Assembly (NCBI GenBank): GCA_015522385.1
Contig: WAMJ01000208.1
Coordinates: 1-28,896 of the forward strand
DNA: 28,896 bases
DNA from: Candidatus Heimdallarchaeota archaeon
GTDB taxonomy: Archaea > Asgardarchaeota > Heimdallarchaeia > Heimdallarchaeales > Kariarchaeaceae
Direction of reading: 5' to 3'
Part shown: in pieces, positions 1 to 15,000 of the stretch
How the letters are laid out: each line of letters begins with the position of its first letter
Numbering within the stretch: position 1 is the stretch's first letter
Translations under genes and position numbers: made by a program
Notes under the pieces: model-generated
What the model was told of the DNA's origin: nothing
Databases searched by the model: none
Seen by the model: only the letters and a program-made list of their open reading frames with translations

Positions 1-90
1 AGCAAACGCTATCACACCGGTAGAAGAGCACGTTTCCTCGTGGTCTTCGTATTACTTGTAGTCTCGTCAATCCCCAATGTAGGATCTGAT
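1..90 (+). other. Signal peptide of the giant protein, start missing
   Basis: Codons 1-39 give a basic n-region (KRYHTGRRAR). They are followed by a hydrophobic core (FLVVFVLLVV, bases 34-63) and a small/polar stretch (SSIPNVGSDP), a plausible Sec cleavage zone near residues 10-16 counted from the GTG at 40. If GTG 40 were the start, the peptide would lack positive charge before the core, so a start upstream of base 1 is preferred. Confidence 0.7.
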
Positions 91-3000
91 CCCACACCTG
101 TGCACACGGGCCCGTGGTTGGTAAGGGACGAGATCACCCAGTCAGCCATGGGGTGGTCGGGGCCCTTCACCGTCCAGGAATCAGGAACCGTTGACTACGA
201 GATTACCGCTCTTAGTGGGGGTGCAGAGAGAGAATACCCGATAAATTACGGTGGGTACAAGGATCTGAAGGTTGTCTTCAAGGTCACTGGTTCTTGGTAC
301 GTATCGATCTCCTCGGTTGGGTCATTCAGCTACTCGACTGACGTTCCCGACGGCTACATGTCGATTGAGGGAATCAACGACACGATGTACTTCGATCTCG
401 ACCGTTTGGATCTCATACTCTCTGGTCTGTCGGAGGTCGACACGATCACAGTGGTCTTCTATGGAGGGACTCTCGACTTCTTCGGGATTGTCACGGCTGA
501 TGGCTCACTTCCTCTGTCCTATGATTTTCTCGATCCAAGTTTCTCGAACGATTTCTCCACTAACTACCTGACCTCACCTGTCGATCCTAATAACCCCCTG
601 TATCTCAATGAGTACCTCGACAGTGGTATGATGGAGACGGTCTCACCTGAAACGAGTGAGTACATCGAGTATCCGACTGATCTCATCGGCTCATCGTATT
701 TCTCAGGGACATCCTTCGTGTTCAACGGTGACAACATCTTACTCGATGATGATGGGAAATACGAGCTCTACTTCTCAGGCTCGACTGCAACCACTGGAAA
801 CCGGCTCAATCTCACGTACAGTGGATCAGTTGTGGCATATGCCCGGTACTATTACTCCGTTTTGACAACAGAAGGTTACTTGGAGACCTACAAGGATGTA
901 GGTTCGACCTCAACGTCCTTCTACCAATTCGTAGAGCTCTCCTTGGATTTGGAGGATGTTCCCAGAAATGCCTCTGGTAGACTGGAGATCACAGTTGACA
1001 TATCTCCAATAAACTATGAGTTACTTAACCAGTCTGCAAAGGTAGCGTTCTATCTACATGACTTCACTCTGCAGAAGAAAGTCAACTTCGATAGGGTGAA
1101 AAAGTTCGATGGTAAATTTGCTCTCGGAAGTAGGATTCTAGAAAAATCTGATGCAGCCTCCACAACATCTACCTCACTCTCACTAGATCGGTATGGTGAT
1201 TTTGGAGTATATGTTACTGAAGGGACTGAGAATGTTGTATCACTCTCCTTGAAGGGATATTCAACAGATGTTGTTGATATCAACGTCTATGCATTATCCG
1301 TTGATCATTATGAACTGATAGGGAGTGGAAAATTTTATCCAGAACATCTTGCTGCTCGGATTGAGATCGTACTACCAGACTTACTCATCGAATCGACATT
1401 AATCAAGGTTGAGAGTCTAGGTAAGGTGGATATCGAGGGTCTGGCCTTCAATGTCGTACGCGACAGTCTGGAGAATGTCCTAATGGCGGACAGCAACAGA
1501 CTGTACAACGGGTCGAGAACGGTGTACGATCAGGAACTGGGTCAGTACGTGCTCAGGAAGGACTCTGCTCTTGACATCACTGACATGACCGACCAGTTGA
1601 ACGGTGTCGGGGAGATGGAGGACGGTACACAATGGACACTGACTAAAGAGGCTCTTGACTCCGTGCTTGACGAATACGACAGATCGATCTCCGTCCAGAA
1701 TCCTGCGCCTCTCAATGACACAGTGGTCAGCTCCGGAGACTACTCTATCGCCGTGACCGACGAGGCGGTACCGTACCAGCAGATCGCTGGAAACCCCGAT
1801 CCCATGAACATCGGTGGTGAGGGGGTGACCCAGCGGTTGAAGATGACCATCCCCAATGCAGAGATAGTGGGAGGAGACGTGCTCACCTTCAGGATGAAGA
1901 CAGCTATGAGCATGTACTACGGGGACTTCGTCAATCCCGAGAAGGTGAATAACTGGGCCAAGAACTGGAGAGTACAGCTCATGGTCAACGGACAGAGGGT
2001 GCTTGATCTGAAGAATGTCATCGACAACTCTTGGACGACCTACTCCGTCAGGCTCTCCTCATCGTACCTGTCAACTGATTTCGAGGTGGAGCTCATCTAC
2101 TACTGGGGCACAGTCATGATGCAAGACGAGTACTTCAGGGCCAAGGGCTCCTTCTTTGTGGACGCTATGAGGGTGCTCCCTGGGAACAGCAGGTTGCTCT
2201 CGAATATCATTGGGAGTTACATAATTTCGACCGATGTACTCGAGGATCTCGATACCTCATCCCTCTTCTCACTTAACGGGAAATTCACTGGTCTTGATAA
2301 GAATGTAGCCTTGGGCGTCGGATACAGATATCCACTCAGTGACGACATGCCTATGCCCCTCTCCCTCATCATCCCCAACAGGAACGATACGTACACGGAC
2401 TACCTGGCCCACATAGACTTCGAGGCCATGAAGTACATCATTCAGAACGAGGGATGGACGAGTTTCGAGCTGGTGGTCTACTCAGGTGGGGACATACCCC
2501 AGATCAGCCTGAATTCGTTCGGGCTGGTTGACGCAAAGTACAGTGCTGAACAGTACACTGGTCTAAAACTGGATTACAGCAATCGGGGTATTGCTGGGGA
2601 CAACAGATTCGGGAAGTACCTGAACCTGAGGTCTTCCGAGGAGAACCATATAAACGGAGATTTCCTGAATCGGAATTTTGAGTTCAATACCTCAACACTG
2701 AAGGAGACGGTGTCTTATGACGGTCTACCTGCTGTGGGTCCCGCTGACCCTTACGGATACATGCGAGAGGACACCGACTTCAGGTTGAACTCCAGCATGC
2801 CACTTGGCGAGAACGCTACTTTATTCTCAATTGGGTACGATATTGTCCCCGACTTCGCCCAAGACATCAACGGACAGAATTTCACAGCGTACAGTCTGGG
2901 AGTGTACTTCACGGGTTACACCGGCTCTCCGGACTTCGAGCTTGAATCCTACAGGTCAGTGCTGATTAACAGTCCCCCGGTGTTGAAGTACAAGAACGGA

Positions 3001-6000
3001 TCGGCAATACAGGAAGTGATATTGGGAAATGCTAAGCAGATCCGGGATCACTCAACGGCCCACACACTGGAATTCTTGGTCCTCAAACGGACGGATTTCT
3101 ACGAAGTTTACATCTATCTCGATCAGATTAGGCTGACGGGTCCACTACGGATTGACTCCTTGACAATTAATCCGACCATAAGGATTGGCCCCGGAATCAA
3201 CTCGGTGTTCTCGTACCAAGCTTCTACGGTGGATACAGTCAATCTCAAGAGAATGGGTGTGGGAGCTGATGCCTCAGAGGGTATCTCGAACTACAGAGGG
3301 GCAATTTTCACCCCAGATTCTTCGGCTTCTTACCTCTCACCCCAAGATGGTGTGAGAAAGGTTGGATCGACCACTGGTGAACAATACTTCTTCACCAGAC
3401 TGGATCTCGGCAACTTCACAGGGCAGGAGATAAGACTGGTTCCTGATGGAGGTGTGGACAGTAACCGCATAGTTTTCAGCGATGACGGTGATGTCATCTA
3501 CAGCACAGGGGGAATAGACAAGAGACTCTACTCTAGTCTGAGCATGAGGGAGATGGTTGGGTTCTGGAATGTCGAGGTATATACCTTCGTCGATAGAAGC
3601 ACCAGGGTGATGGACGTCCGGGTGTGGCGAGAGGGGACTTTATATCCGGAGCTACCGACTTATTCCTACGGGACTATCATGGAGAATTTCGCCAGTGATG
3701 GCGCTATCAGGTCAACTGCCACCATTGACCTACAGCTCGACGGTTTCTACCCCCGTATCATGAGGTCGCCGACCTCGGTTATCTTTATCTCTGTCATGAA
3801 TTCAGGGATATCTCCAGACGAGCAGGGAATCAACGGTTTTGGTGAACAGTTCGTAACCTACTCACTGAAGGAGACATCATTCAGATCCATGAGGGTATTG
3901 GACGACATCATAATCGAGGGTGGAGTCAACTCCTCCTCATTCGCATTCAATTTCTACAACGAGTACATGCCCCAGTTTGGCAAAGACTACGTAAACTTCA
4001 GGATCAAAGACGACCTTGGAAACGTCTTCGTAGAGCTCAGGGTAAGGCGAGCATCGACTGTAGACGGTGTGATGGGAGAGATCCAGCTGCGAACTCCTAC
4101 CGGATGGGTGAAGCTAGACGCCACCGTCCAGCTCTCACGCTTCAATGGGATAAAAGGTAGAATCGACTACGACAACTCCAAGGTGTACCTCACGTACAAC
4201 AAGGTGGATCTTGAGGATCAGGACGGACGGACAGGGTTCCCCCTTCTCCACTCCGTGAATGACCGTGTCAAGAAGTTCGTCCTCGATAACCGAGGCGAGC
4301 ACCCAATGTGGGTGTCATACGTGGAATTCGACGGACAGAGTTTCAAGACGGAGGACTACGACGGCAGGTATCCTTCGTTCCTGAAAACAGAGGCGGAGGT
4401 CACGAAGGAGAGGCACAGGAATGTCGACTACATCGCGGTCAATGTCGTCACCCTCGTGAGGGACACGGAGGTAACGATAGACTACCTCGGACAGTCGATG
4501 ACCCTGAAAGCAGACAGGACAAACATAGACACAAAAAACTCGCTTAAGTTCCCAGTTCGTGACTTTGTCTCGGACGAGATCGTGGATATAGAGATCACGA
4601 GTGATTCCCTCATCAGGGTGGAGAAGGTCTCGATTCTTACGGACGATCCGATAAATGACTGGCTGATGCTCACAAAGGACGACAATAGCAAGGAGTTTGA
4701 CTCCGAGGGTCACGTAGCCCAGCAACCACTGGCTCACTTCGGATTCAACGAGGACTTCAGCTCTAGTGTCTACGATAACATCGGTGAGGCAGGTCAGCTC
4801 ACCGTGGGTAATACCTCCGTGTTCTACACATTCGAGAGGAGCTACAATAATCCTGTGGTCATCCCGTCGGAGGTGGCGACATCAAGATCACGAGCCGAAT
4901 ACCAGTTCCCTGCAATTGAGTACGTGAACAGCACTGGATTCTCGATAGTCATGAAGGAGGTTCCGATGGGAGGTCATGACGGCAACGTGACAGAGTCCTT
5001 GATCAACTTCATCGTACTGGAGGAGGGTTCCTACGTGCAGGGAGACTTCATGATAGAGGTGGGAAGTGCCATCCTGTCGACCGAAGGCTGGCTGAATATA
5101 CCATTCAAGAACAGTCACACGTCCATACCGGAGGTATTCGTTGCCCTCCAGAATGTACAGTACGATTCTGCTCCTGTACGGTACAACAGCATAGATACTA
5201 CCACGTTCCAAGTCAATGTACCTTGGAGTACGTCTCTCCCAGCGGAGATAGGTTACATAGCCATGAGCAGGGGTGATTACGAGATCTGGGAGGTCGGCAG
5301 CGTCCTTGGAGACTCCGCATTTCAGCCTGTTAACTTCACCCGGACACGATCCAATCCTGTCGTCATAGCAGGTATGCAGACATACTACAGCAGTGACTGG
5401 AGTTCAACACTGGTCTCAAATGTGACGAACTACGGGTTCTGGACTGGACCCGAAGAGACATCAGCCTTCGACGGAGCACATCCAGCCGAGGAAATAGCGT
5501 ATGCAGTATTCCCTCTGGGACCAATAGCACGAATCGCTCCACGGAACCACTCTTCCACGATCGTGAATGATGGTGTCATCGGAAGCGCGGTACGATTCAA
5601 TGGTCTGTCTGACTGGATTGATATAGGTGACCTCGGTGATCCTGACGAGGTGAGCATCGCCTTCTGGATAAAGAAGCCTAACTGGAATGATTCGGGTTAC
5701 ATCATAGATGCCAGGGATGCCAGTGGCAACGGCTGGTATCTATACGCAGACTACCAAAGCTCCAACTGTGCGAGCGATCCAAATGTCTGTTTCACCTCCA
5801 ATACGGAGATACCGTCCTCGGTGCTGCGTGACGACGAGTGGATTCATATTGCCGTCTCCACCTCTCCCTTCAAAAATACCCTCGTATTCGTGAACGGAAA
5901 TCTCGTGGATACAGGTAGTCCTTTAGATCTGGATCTCAACAATCTCAGATTAGGAACGAGATTCAGCAACTACAAATACATCAATGCTACCTTGGACGAG

Positions 6001-9000
6001 CTGTACTTCTTCGACTCGTACCTCTCCGAGAAGCAGGTCAGGCAGGTATACAATCAGTATCTGCCCGAGATAGATCCTGCGGTCTTTGTAGGTTTCGAAA
6101 ATCAGTACTACGTCGAGGACACCAGTGGGAACAACATGGAGATCACGGGATCACCCTCACTCAGCCACTCGGGCGTGGACTTGGGTCTCTCGGCATACAT
6201 GAGTGACTCCATCAGTTTCCAGAGCAACATCCTCCAGTCAGGTGTATGGTCTACCAACTTCTGGTTCAGACCCACCACAAACCTCACAGAGGACGTAATT
6301 TCCGTGGAGACGCTCAACGGTACCAACCGTCTGGTATACTCCGACAGTAACATCTCGCTGATGGTCTATGACACGATCCTGAAGCAGACTACATTACCCG
6401 TCCGTAAGAATCTGTGGAATTTCATATCCCTTAGGTACGACGGCACTCTGCTCACGATGTCAGTCGATAACACGTGGACGGACTCGATCACGGTGGCTCT
6501 CTCCGCTGGGATGTCTGACCCTGTATTCAGGGCTACACACGCTTATCTCGATGACATCTCCTACTACAACCTCTACCTGTCCAGCTCGGATATCGCAGAG
6601 TTGATGATTAACACACATGGTATCAGAAGACTGAGCTCGCAGTCAACCAATGTCCTCGGGACGAGCTTTAACCGGGCGAACAATCTCATCATCCCTGACT
6701 TCACGAGGGGTTATCTTCCCCAAGAAATTGAGTACAACGGCATATGGACAACTAGAAATTCCAACCTTGTCTACGACTTCAGGAATCTGGACGATGCCAG
6801 TTTCGTTCTACCAACTGGAAACAACTTCGACCTGTCATTCGGATTCGACCTTTCGGACACCAAGAACGCAACGATCAAACTCACAGGATCCGACGGTGAC
6901 GTCGTCCGTATCAAGTTCTTCGAGTCTTCAGGTATTGTTAAGTACAAGATCTGGAGGCTCAACGGGTCTGAGTCCATTGAGCACGTCACAGCTAACCTCA
7001 ACTCATGGTCGGGTGATATCAGAATTACCAAGCAGGGAAGTACGATAAAGGTCTTTCTTGCTGGTGGCGTAGACACCATCCAGACAACCTACGCGGTTGA
7101 GAACCTCGTGGTGCAGGTCGGGAGCTCGACCTACTCCAACGGTCAAGCGATCTTCTCTGATCTCCGACTATTCCGGGACTTCAGGGGTAACGGTCAGGAG
7201 TCCTTGGTAACGGACAACGACCTAGGAGTCGAGACTGTTGATCTGACGCTGTCCGACCAGACTGCTTGGGACCTACAGTCGGTATTCGACAACGCCGTCG
7301 GTTGGGGACGTGGAATGGGTAGCCTCAGTAATCTGAATCTTCTCGGCTCTGCTGAGTATGATGTCAACGGGAGTCGGAAGGAGATCCGAACAGATTACAG
7401 GATATCTGAAAAACTCTCCACCAACGATTACCTCACCGTACAAACTAAGGTTATGAATGACCAGACTTTCTGGATAAACATTCTCGTGGACATAGATGAC
7501 GACAACTTCAATCTCAACGAGGAGTCATTCACCGGTCAGGTGTGGATACGCATCAAGATGATCGCACCATCGAGCTCCGAGGTACCAGCACTACCCTCGA
7601 AATCGGTGACGACCGGACCAAGATGGACTGATCCCAAGTTCTTCGATGGGAACAACCCCTCCCCTTACTCTCTGGGTAGTGTCGATGTTCTGACCATGGA
7701 GAGGAGAACGACAGCATTCTGGGACACACAGACCCTTGACCTCCGCCAGATTCTGAGGGATTATTACAGTGACTACACCTACAGGGGAGTACGCTCAATC
7801 CTCTTCAGCGCGGACACTAACTCAGCGGTTCTCCGTACCCTTGTAACCTATTATCAGCTGGAGGATGTCGGGAGGTATCCTGCAGATGGTCTCAGGCATG
7901 ACGGAGACCTCATCTGGAAGAAGCAGGATCCCCTGGACAATGGAAGGATGGATCTCCACAATCAGGTCTTCAACTACGAGCAGGGTACGTACTACGACAC
8001 GATCCTAGCTACGTACATCTACTCCGCGATCTCCCAAGAGGTGTACATCTCCATCGAGACTAACTCTGTCGTTTTCATGGAACTTGGCTCATCGTCATTT
8101 GAACCATTCTTCTCCTACGGAGATCGTCAGTTCTTCACTCTTGATCTGGAGGAGGGTCGTAATCTCCTGAGGCTGAGGGTTGTACACGCACCGTCCGCGG
8201 ACTACGAGTGGTATCTCCGAACCAGTGTAATGACACACTCGGAAGCAGGAGTCATCATCTCATCAAACGACGGTCTCGATCCACTGGGAGAGCCCAGTTA
8301 CTTCGTGAGAAAGCAGGTCAGAACGGATCTCAATGGTACTCACGCCGTGGAACCAGTGCTATTTTACGACTTCAACGGTAACATTGCCAATGTCATGGAC
8401 GGGAGTAACGGGAACTTCACGGATGTGGACTACTATGTGTCAACGGACGGTGGGTACGGCTTGGACATGACCTCAAACTCAGTGTTCACAGCGCCAGCTG
8501 GAAATAGGTATTCAGATTTCTCCACAATTTTGGATCTGAGATGGCAGAGCATCCCGTTACAGACCGAGAGGCAGAACCTCCTCGACTGGTCCAATGGGAC
8601 ACAGGGGGTGGAACTCTTCCTCCTCGGCGATCAGCTCACACTGAGGACACAGTACAATGGTGTGATTCTCAGTTCTTCCGTGTCATTCGTTCCTGACATC
8701 TCCCAATTCTACAGGTTCACAATCACATTCGACGAGACCTATGTCCGTCTCTACAGTGGCCCGACCTTGGTGATGAAGAACTTCGTTGGAGCTATCCATC
8801 CCGTCAGCTTCGGCGACTGGATACGCATTGGAGCGAAAGAGGATGGGAGTTACCCATTCAGCGGTTACCTCGATATGTTTGCTCTCTACGAGCTGAACCT
8901 GACCGGATCGGAGGTTTCACTTGTCTCCGACCGAATCTTTTCAGTAACCAGGGACTACTCCCGTGAGTTCTTGGCTATTGAGAGCTCCGAGCAGCTAGGT

Positions 9001-12000
9001 CAGTATAGATTCAATCGGGACACAACTGCGGATACTCTCAGGCTGATGAACAGCTATCCGGAGGTATACCTCGATTTCGAGGACGGAAATGACCGTATTG
9101 GTAACTTAGCAACAAATATCGCACCGGACACGGTGTACGACAATAATTCGATGTACGCAGAGCTCAACGGTAAGGTTGCTGAGTACTCCGGTTGGAGGCT
9201 CAATACCGATGGTGATTTCACCATAGCGTTCTCAGTCAGGTTAGACCAACTGGTCAGGTCGAGAGTACTCTCGATCAATGACACTGTATCACCAGGGGCT
9301 CTGAGCATAAGCACGGACTCAGTTGGTAGACTCATCTTGGACTACTTCGGAGAGTCCGACACTGTGATAACACCTGTACTGTCTCTCGGTGAGTGGTACT
9401 CGATCATCTTGGTCTCGAGTGACTTCAGTCTAAAGGTCTACATTGATGGATCGAGGTACACCTCCGCGCAGCTCGGATCTCCGATGCTGGTTTTCTCAGC
9501 AAGTACACTGTACTTGGGGGACACAGCAGCCAACATCTCGATGGACGAGTTGATGCTCTCGAACATACCTATGTCCCTGTACGACCTCAATCACTATACG
9601 AGTGGTCTACTGCGTGGAGAAATTCAGTACACTGATGGTATAGAGGGCACCAGTGCATCCTTCGACGGGAATTCCTACCTCGTGGGAGAGACGCCCTTCA
9701 TCCTCTCGCGGGACAGGTATGCGGTCAGCATGTTCGTACGCCCTCAGAGCGACGGATACTTCCTTGATGGTTTTCTCCAGCTCGGTGTATTTGGTGGTAA
9801 CCTAGAGGTGGGAATCTCGAACAGTACCCTTGTCCAGAGCTATAATGTATCCACGATCGAGATGGATACATGGAACTACATACAAGTAGGATTCCACTCA
9901 GGGAACCTTACTGTATATAGAAACGGTAATCTCGTGTACTCCGCACTCACCGAAGTGACATTCCTCGACTATGCAGGTAGGAATGTTGTAGGAGCTGGGT
10001 GGAATGGAACTAATTACAGATCGGGCTTCGTTGGGCAGATTGACGATCTTGTCTTCGAGGAGAAGATCTGGCAGGATATGGATCGTGAGATCCTGAGGAA
10101 CTTCGACTCATATTGGGACTTCAGCTACAACCTCTTCGACTCTGCGTACTACAGCGCGAACTCCCTGAGTGGGAATGCAACGTACACCAGCACTGACTCT
10201 GACACTGCTCTCGCACCCGGATCCTCGGTTGTTCTACCTATAAATTATACCCTTGGTAATCGGTTCACGATTGGCTTCTCAACCGATCTGAATGGCTCAT
10301 CCAGTGTGATCGGGGACATAGTCATAGCCAATGCTACACTGACGGTTAGCGGAAGCTCCGGATCAGTCGACTTCGACCTGAGCTCATTGAACTCGTCGAT
10401 GTTCTACGATCTCTATGTCGTGAGCAATGGATCTGCGGTAAACCTCTATGTCGATGGAATCATCTACCAGTCCAAGGCGACGGTCGGCGATTTCTCCCTG
10501 ACGGTGGGTCAGTACGTCGGTGGTAATCTCACGCTCGGATATGTCTTCGTCTACAGCACGGATCTTCCTGCGGATATGTTATTAGCTCTGAACCGAACGG
10601 ATAGTGTGATCCTCGGTCAAAGCGACCGCCAAGTGCTGACGCAGATCTATCGCGAGGACTACAGTGACTTCAGGGTACTCTACAACAAGTTCGACTTCTA
10701 CTCCATGTACGATATCAACACATTCAGGAAGTATGACCAGTTGGGTGAGGAGTTCAGACTTTCCTACTCCGGGAACAGCTCGATCACCTACCAGCTCGGA
10801 GAGAGTTTCTATGCGGATACACGGGGGACGGACGTAGTCGAGGTACGTACCCAGACCACGATGTTGAGCTCCGTATTCGATTACCAATTTATCTTCGATC
10901 ACAGGATCAGCAGGCTCAATGGTACAGTCGATCTGTACATCGGTGGATCACTTGTCATGGCAGACGTTTTTGCGTCGGGTGATCTCCTCGCTGATGGGTG
11001 GACGAGGACGTCTCTCTTCCTCAACCGTACATTCATCCCTGACGGAGCTGCCCAGTTAGCTTTCCGCCTACCCGCTGGAGTCGCGATCCTCGATCTCCGC
11101 AATCCGGAGCTCTACACCATTAGGACTGCGGATGAGCAGATCCAAGGGGTAGTTCAGAGCACAATTTCAAATGGTGTGCTCGATGTGTCAAGTGAGTCCC
11201 CCTATATCTACTTCGGAAGAGAGATCACATCTCAGGACTTCTCCGTCAGTATCTGGGTGCAACCCATGAGCAACAACGTGAGGATTTTCTCATTAGGCGG
11301 TCTAAGCGTGAGTAATTCCTACAATAATTGGACTCTGACATCGACATCAGTGGTCAATTCGGGTGTGCCTATAGTATTTGGACGCTGGACAAATGTGGTT
11401 CTGGTTCAAGAGGATGGTACAGTCCGTCTCTTTGTCGATGGTGATCTCGTTGCAGAGGACTTTGCTCTCGACCTATACGACTACCTGACACTGAACCCGG
11501 ACGGGCTAATAAGCTACCGTTATGGCTCGATTGAGACCTACATGACGGCACTCAGTAGCTCAGAGATCGACAGGTTGTCCGAGGGCTATTCAGTACCCAA
11601 CTTCTCGGAGGAGGACACGATCGTTTACTACTCGATGGACAGGGAAGATGACCTCAAGAGGACCGGAGGTAAGATTGTCGACGGGGTAATAGACGGTGCT
11701 CTGAACACACTCCCAGGGGAGTACGTCTCCATACCTACTCGTGGATTCTATAACTTGGCCAACTTCTCATTCAGCGGTTGGGTATACGTGTCCTCAGAGG
11801 ATGTTGCCCTGACCTCTATGCTGCTCAACACCAGCGGTTCATTGATCGACCTTGAACTGTTGGGTACGAGTCTTAGGGTCTACACAAATGGTGTTTGGAA
11901 GGTTGCAGATGCGGAGATAACCGTCCCGAATGATCGGTGGGTTCACCTAGCGATGAGCTCCACCCCCCAGAGTCTGTATCTCTGGGTGAATGGTCTGAGG

Positions 12001-15000
12001 TACACCTTCAACATCCCGGTGGAGAGGTACGGTAACCCTGCAGAGATCAGACTTGGTAACATCTACGGAGCAATCGACAACTGGCAGTTCTTCAGGATCT
12101 CGCTGAACGAATCGAATGTCCTAGAGATGATGGATTACATGTACGTGTCCAACAGTAACTGGATACTCAAGGAGTGGAATATCGTGAAGAACCTCGATAC
12201 CATCGGTACAAGGGTCTTCGACACCGCGATGCGTGTCATGCCCTACGACGGTGAGATCATCTACTCCAACCTCAGTCCCAAGGAGTCAGAGTGGTTGGGC
12301 GAGCCGAGGCAGGCGAGGTTCGAGCAGCTGAATACGGGATCAGCTCTGTCAATTCGCTCACTGGATTTCGGTCACTCCTCGATTATTCCCGCAACCTTTG
12401 CCAGAACGGACTGTGCAGATTTGATCATTGACGAGCGTATCCTCAACTTCGAGAAGGACATCTGTCCTGACAACCTCCCTGGGAATATCGACCCTTGGTC
12501 GAGCACAATCTACGGGAGTCAAGCACTGGGGATCACCCAGTTGCACTTTGCCCGGAAGATGCTCACCGATGTGATCATCACCCTGCGACTACCGTACTAC
12601 GACGAATTCACCTTCGCGGAGTACTCCGGTAGTTCCACACTCCTCTCGGGAGAGGGAAAGGCGGGTATCTCCACGGTGGAGACGATCCAGTTCGACCAGT
12701 ACATCTACCAGCCATATCCCGACCAGTTCTCCGAGCGCAACCAGAGCACATTCAATCTCGGTAGAAACGAGGTCTTCCAGAGAAAACTCGGATCGAACTA
12801 CTACACCAATGACGGCGGGATCGAACTGCTTGATCCTGTGCAGAACATCGGGACCACGGGACTTAGGATAAGAATCCCACAGGGATCTCCCCTCCTGAAC
12901 AGCGGGATGCACCGTTTCGGGATCCTCTTGAACGCAATGGGACAGAGAAGGAACCTCTTTGACCTTGAGGTCAGTATGAACATCAGGGACGACAGTGTAT
13001 CCGTCGTGAACTCTCCCAGTGAGTACAAAGCGACATTCCGGGAGCTCACGCTGGAGCACCAAGTTAACATGATCGCTACATCCGCCAGTACGGAGGCGAA
13101 CCTCAAAGTGGGTGACAAGTACGACTACAATGCAGATGTCGCTGGAAGAAAGATTCAGGACAGGGTATTCTTCTTTGATGAGTACGGGAAGGTACACACA
13201 CTCACGACGTACATCCTCGGTATGAGCAACATCAATGAACTGGATCAGAGCGCGGTGGTCAACCAAGTAATGGTCATGGATCAGGGGACTGATCACGAGA
13301 GTGCGACGTACTCGTCTATTCCCGTATCTGCGGTGAGTACTGGATCACTCAGTGGCGGTCTGGAGATAGCGTCCAAGGACTCGTTCTGGAACGTCGATAT
13401 AACGCGTGATGAGGACAAGTACACACTCTCCGGCGACTTCGAGAGCGATGTTACCGAGATCAGAATTGGGCAGAATGTACAGGTCAACGGTCTGACGGAT
13501 AATCGTTTAGAGACTAGCACCTACAGGACATCGGTAGTGGTCGACGATACAAGTAAGACGATCACGATGAAGAGGACTCTGGGGAGAGATACCTATACAA
13601 GAGTGATCTACACCCAGACAGGTACAGAGATGTACTCCTCGACCTCGGAGAGTAAGGTACTCTACCGTACCGATAGGGGCGATGTATTCATTCATCCCTC
13701 ATTTACACCTCGGGACGTCGATCTGGCGTTTACCAATACCTTTGACCAGATACAGGATATGCTCTTCAAGGCATCGAACAAGATAGTCGACGTGCTGGAG
13801 AACCCAGATGACTACTCTCTCGTGAATGTGCTGACACCGATATTTGCTTCTGACAAGGTTCAGGGCTTCGTCCTCATAGTAAATGGTGTCGTATCCACAA
13901 TAGTTGAAGGGGTGAGCAGTGTGCTTCAATCAGTCATTGACTTCATGGTCAAGTGGATGACGAGGGGTATCTCCTTCTTATTGGACGTGGTATACAACGT
14001 CTTCGCCTTCATGGTCATGTTCGTGAGAATGATGGTTGAGAGTGTTATCAACTTCTTCAGGTTATCATTCGGGATGGTCGGGCAGTTCTTCAAGAGGATG
14101 GCTGACATGTTCGAGACCTTCCTTTTTGGCAGTGAAAAGACGTACAAGTATCTCAATGTCACCGACATGGAGTACGTGAATGTAACCGGGTTGAGTTCAA
14201 TCCACTTCAACTTCCTCGACTTCTACTCCTCCTTTGGATTCAGCAAGTATGTCCTTGAACGGAAGGACCCAAGAACTGGGGAGAAGACGCTGATAGACGA
14301 GTCAATGTTCCAGTACAAGGACCCGAAGTTCGTGGACGAGACTGCGGTACCCGGTAAGGAGTACTCGTACATTTTCCGGGTGATGATGGGGAACTACCCC
14401 GTCTGGACTGAGACTATAGAGGTTCAAGCTCCCAAGGATGACAACAATCCGAAACCGGTGTCTAACATGTTCCAAAATCTCACGCTCTCGGATACCCGTG
14501 AGATTGGAGTGCAGTGGACTCCCTCAGAGTCCTTCGATGTCTCCCACTACATGGTCAGCTTTGCTGAGGAGGGAAGTTCCGTTTGGTACACACAGGATCG
14601 GATTCTCGAACCTCGGATCGTCCTCCAGCAACTTAATGCTCTCGCGGAGTACAGCATCAAGGTGATACCTGTTGACTACAGCGGGAACATGGGACCCGAG
14701 ACCTCGTTACGGTCGGTCTCTACGTACAACCCGTACAATCCAAATCCTGTGACGGGTATCACTGAGTACGTGTGCTCGGGTTGCGACCAAGCAACAACTC
14801 TATCCTTTGCGTGGAACGAGACCTCTGATGACGTGGAGCTGTACAAGGTGTACTACAAGAACTCCGATGGCGTCTATCTGGGTCCATTCATTAGCTACAG
14901 GAACTCCGTGGAGTTGGATGTCTCTGGCGTCACGCTCAATGACAACGTCGGAGTCAAGATCAATGCTATTGACTACGGGCTGAAGGAGAGCGGAAACGTC

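Noticed and set aside
12589..13296. Minus-strand frame of 235 codons
   Set aside because: It lies wholly within the giant gene, in a GC-richer stretch where antisense frames stay open by chance. Its translation shows no domain or start signal.
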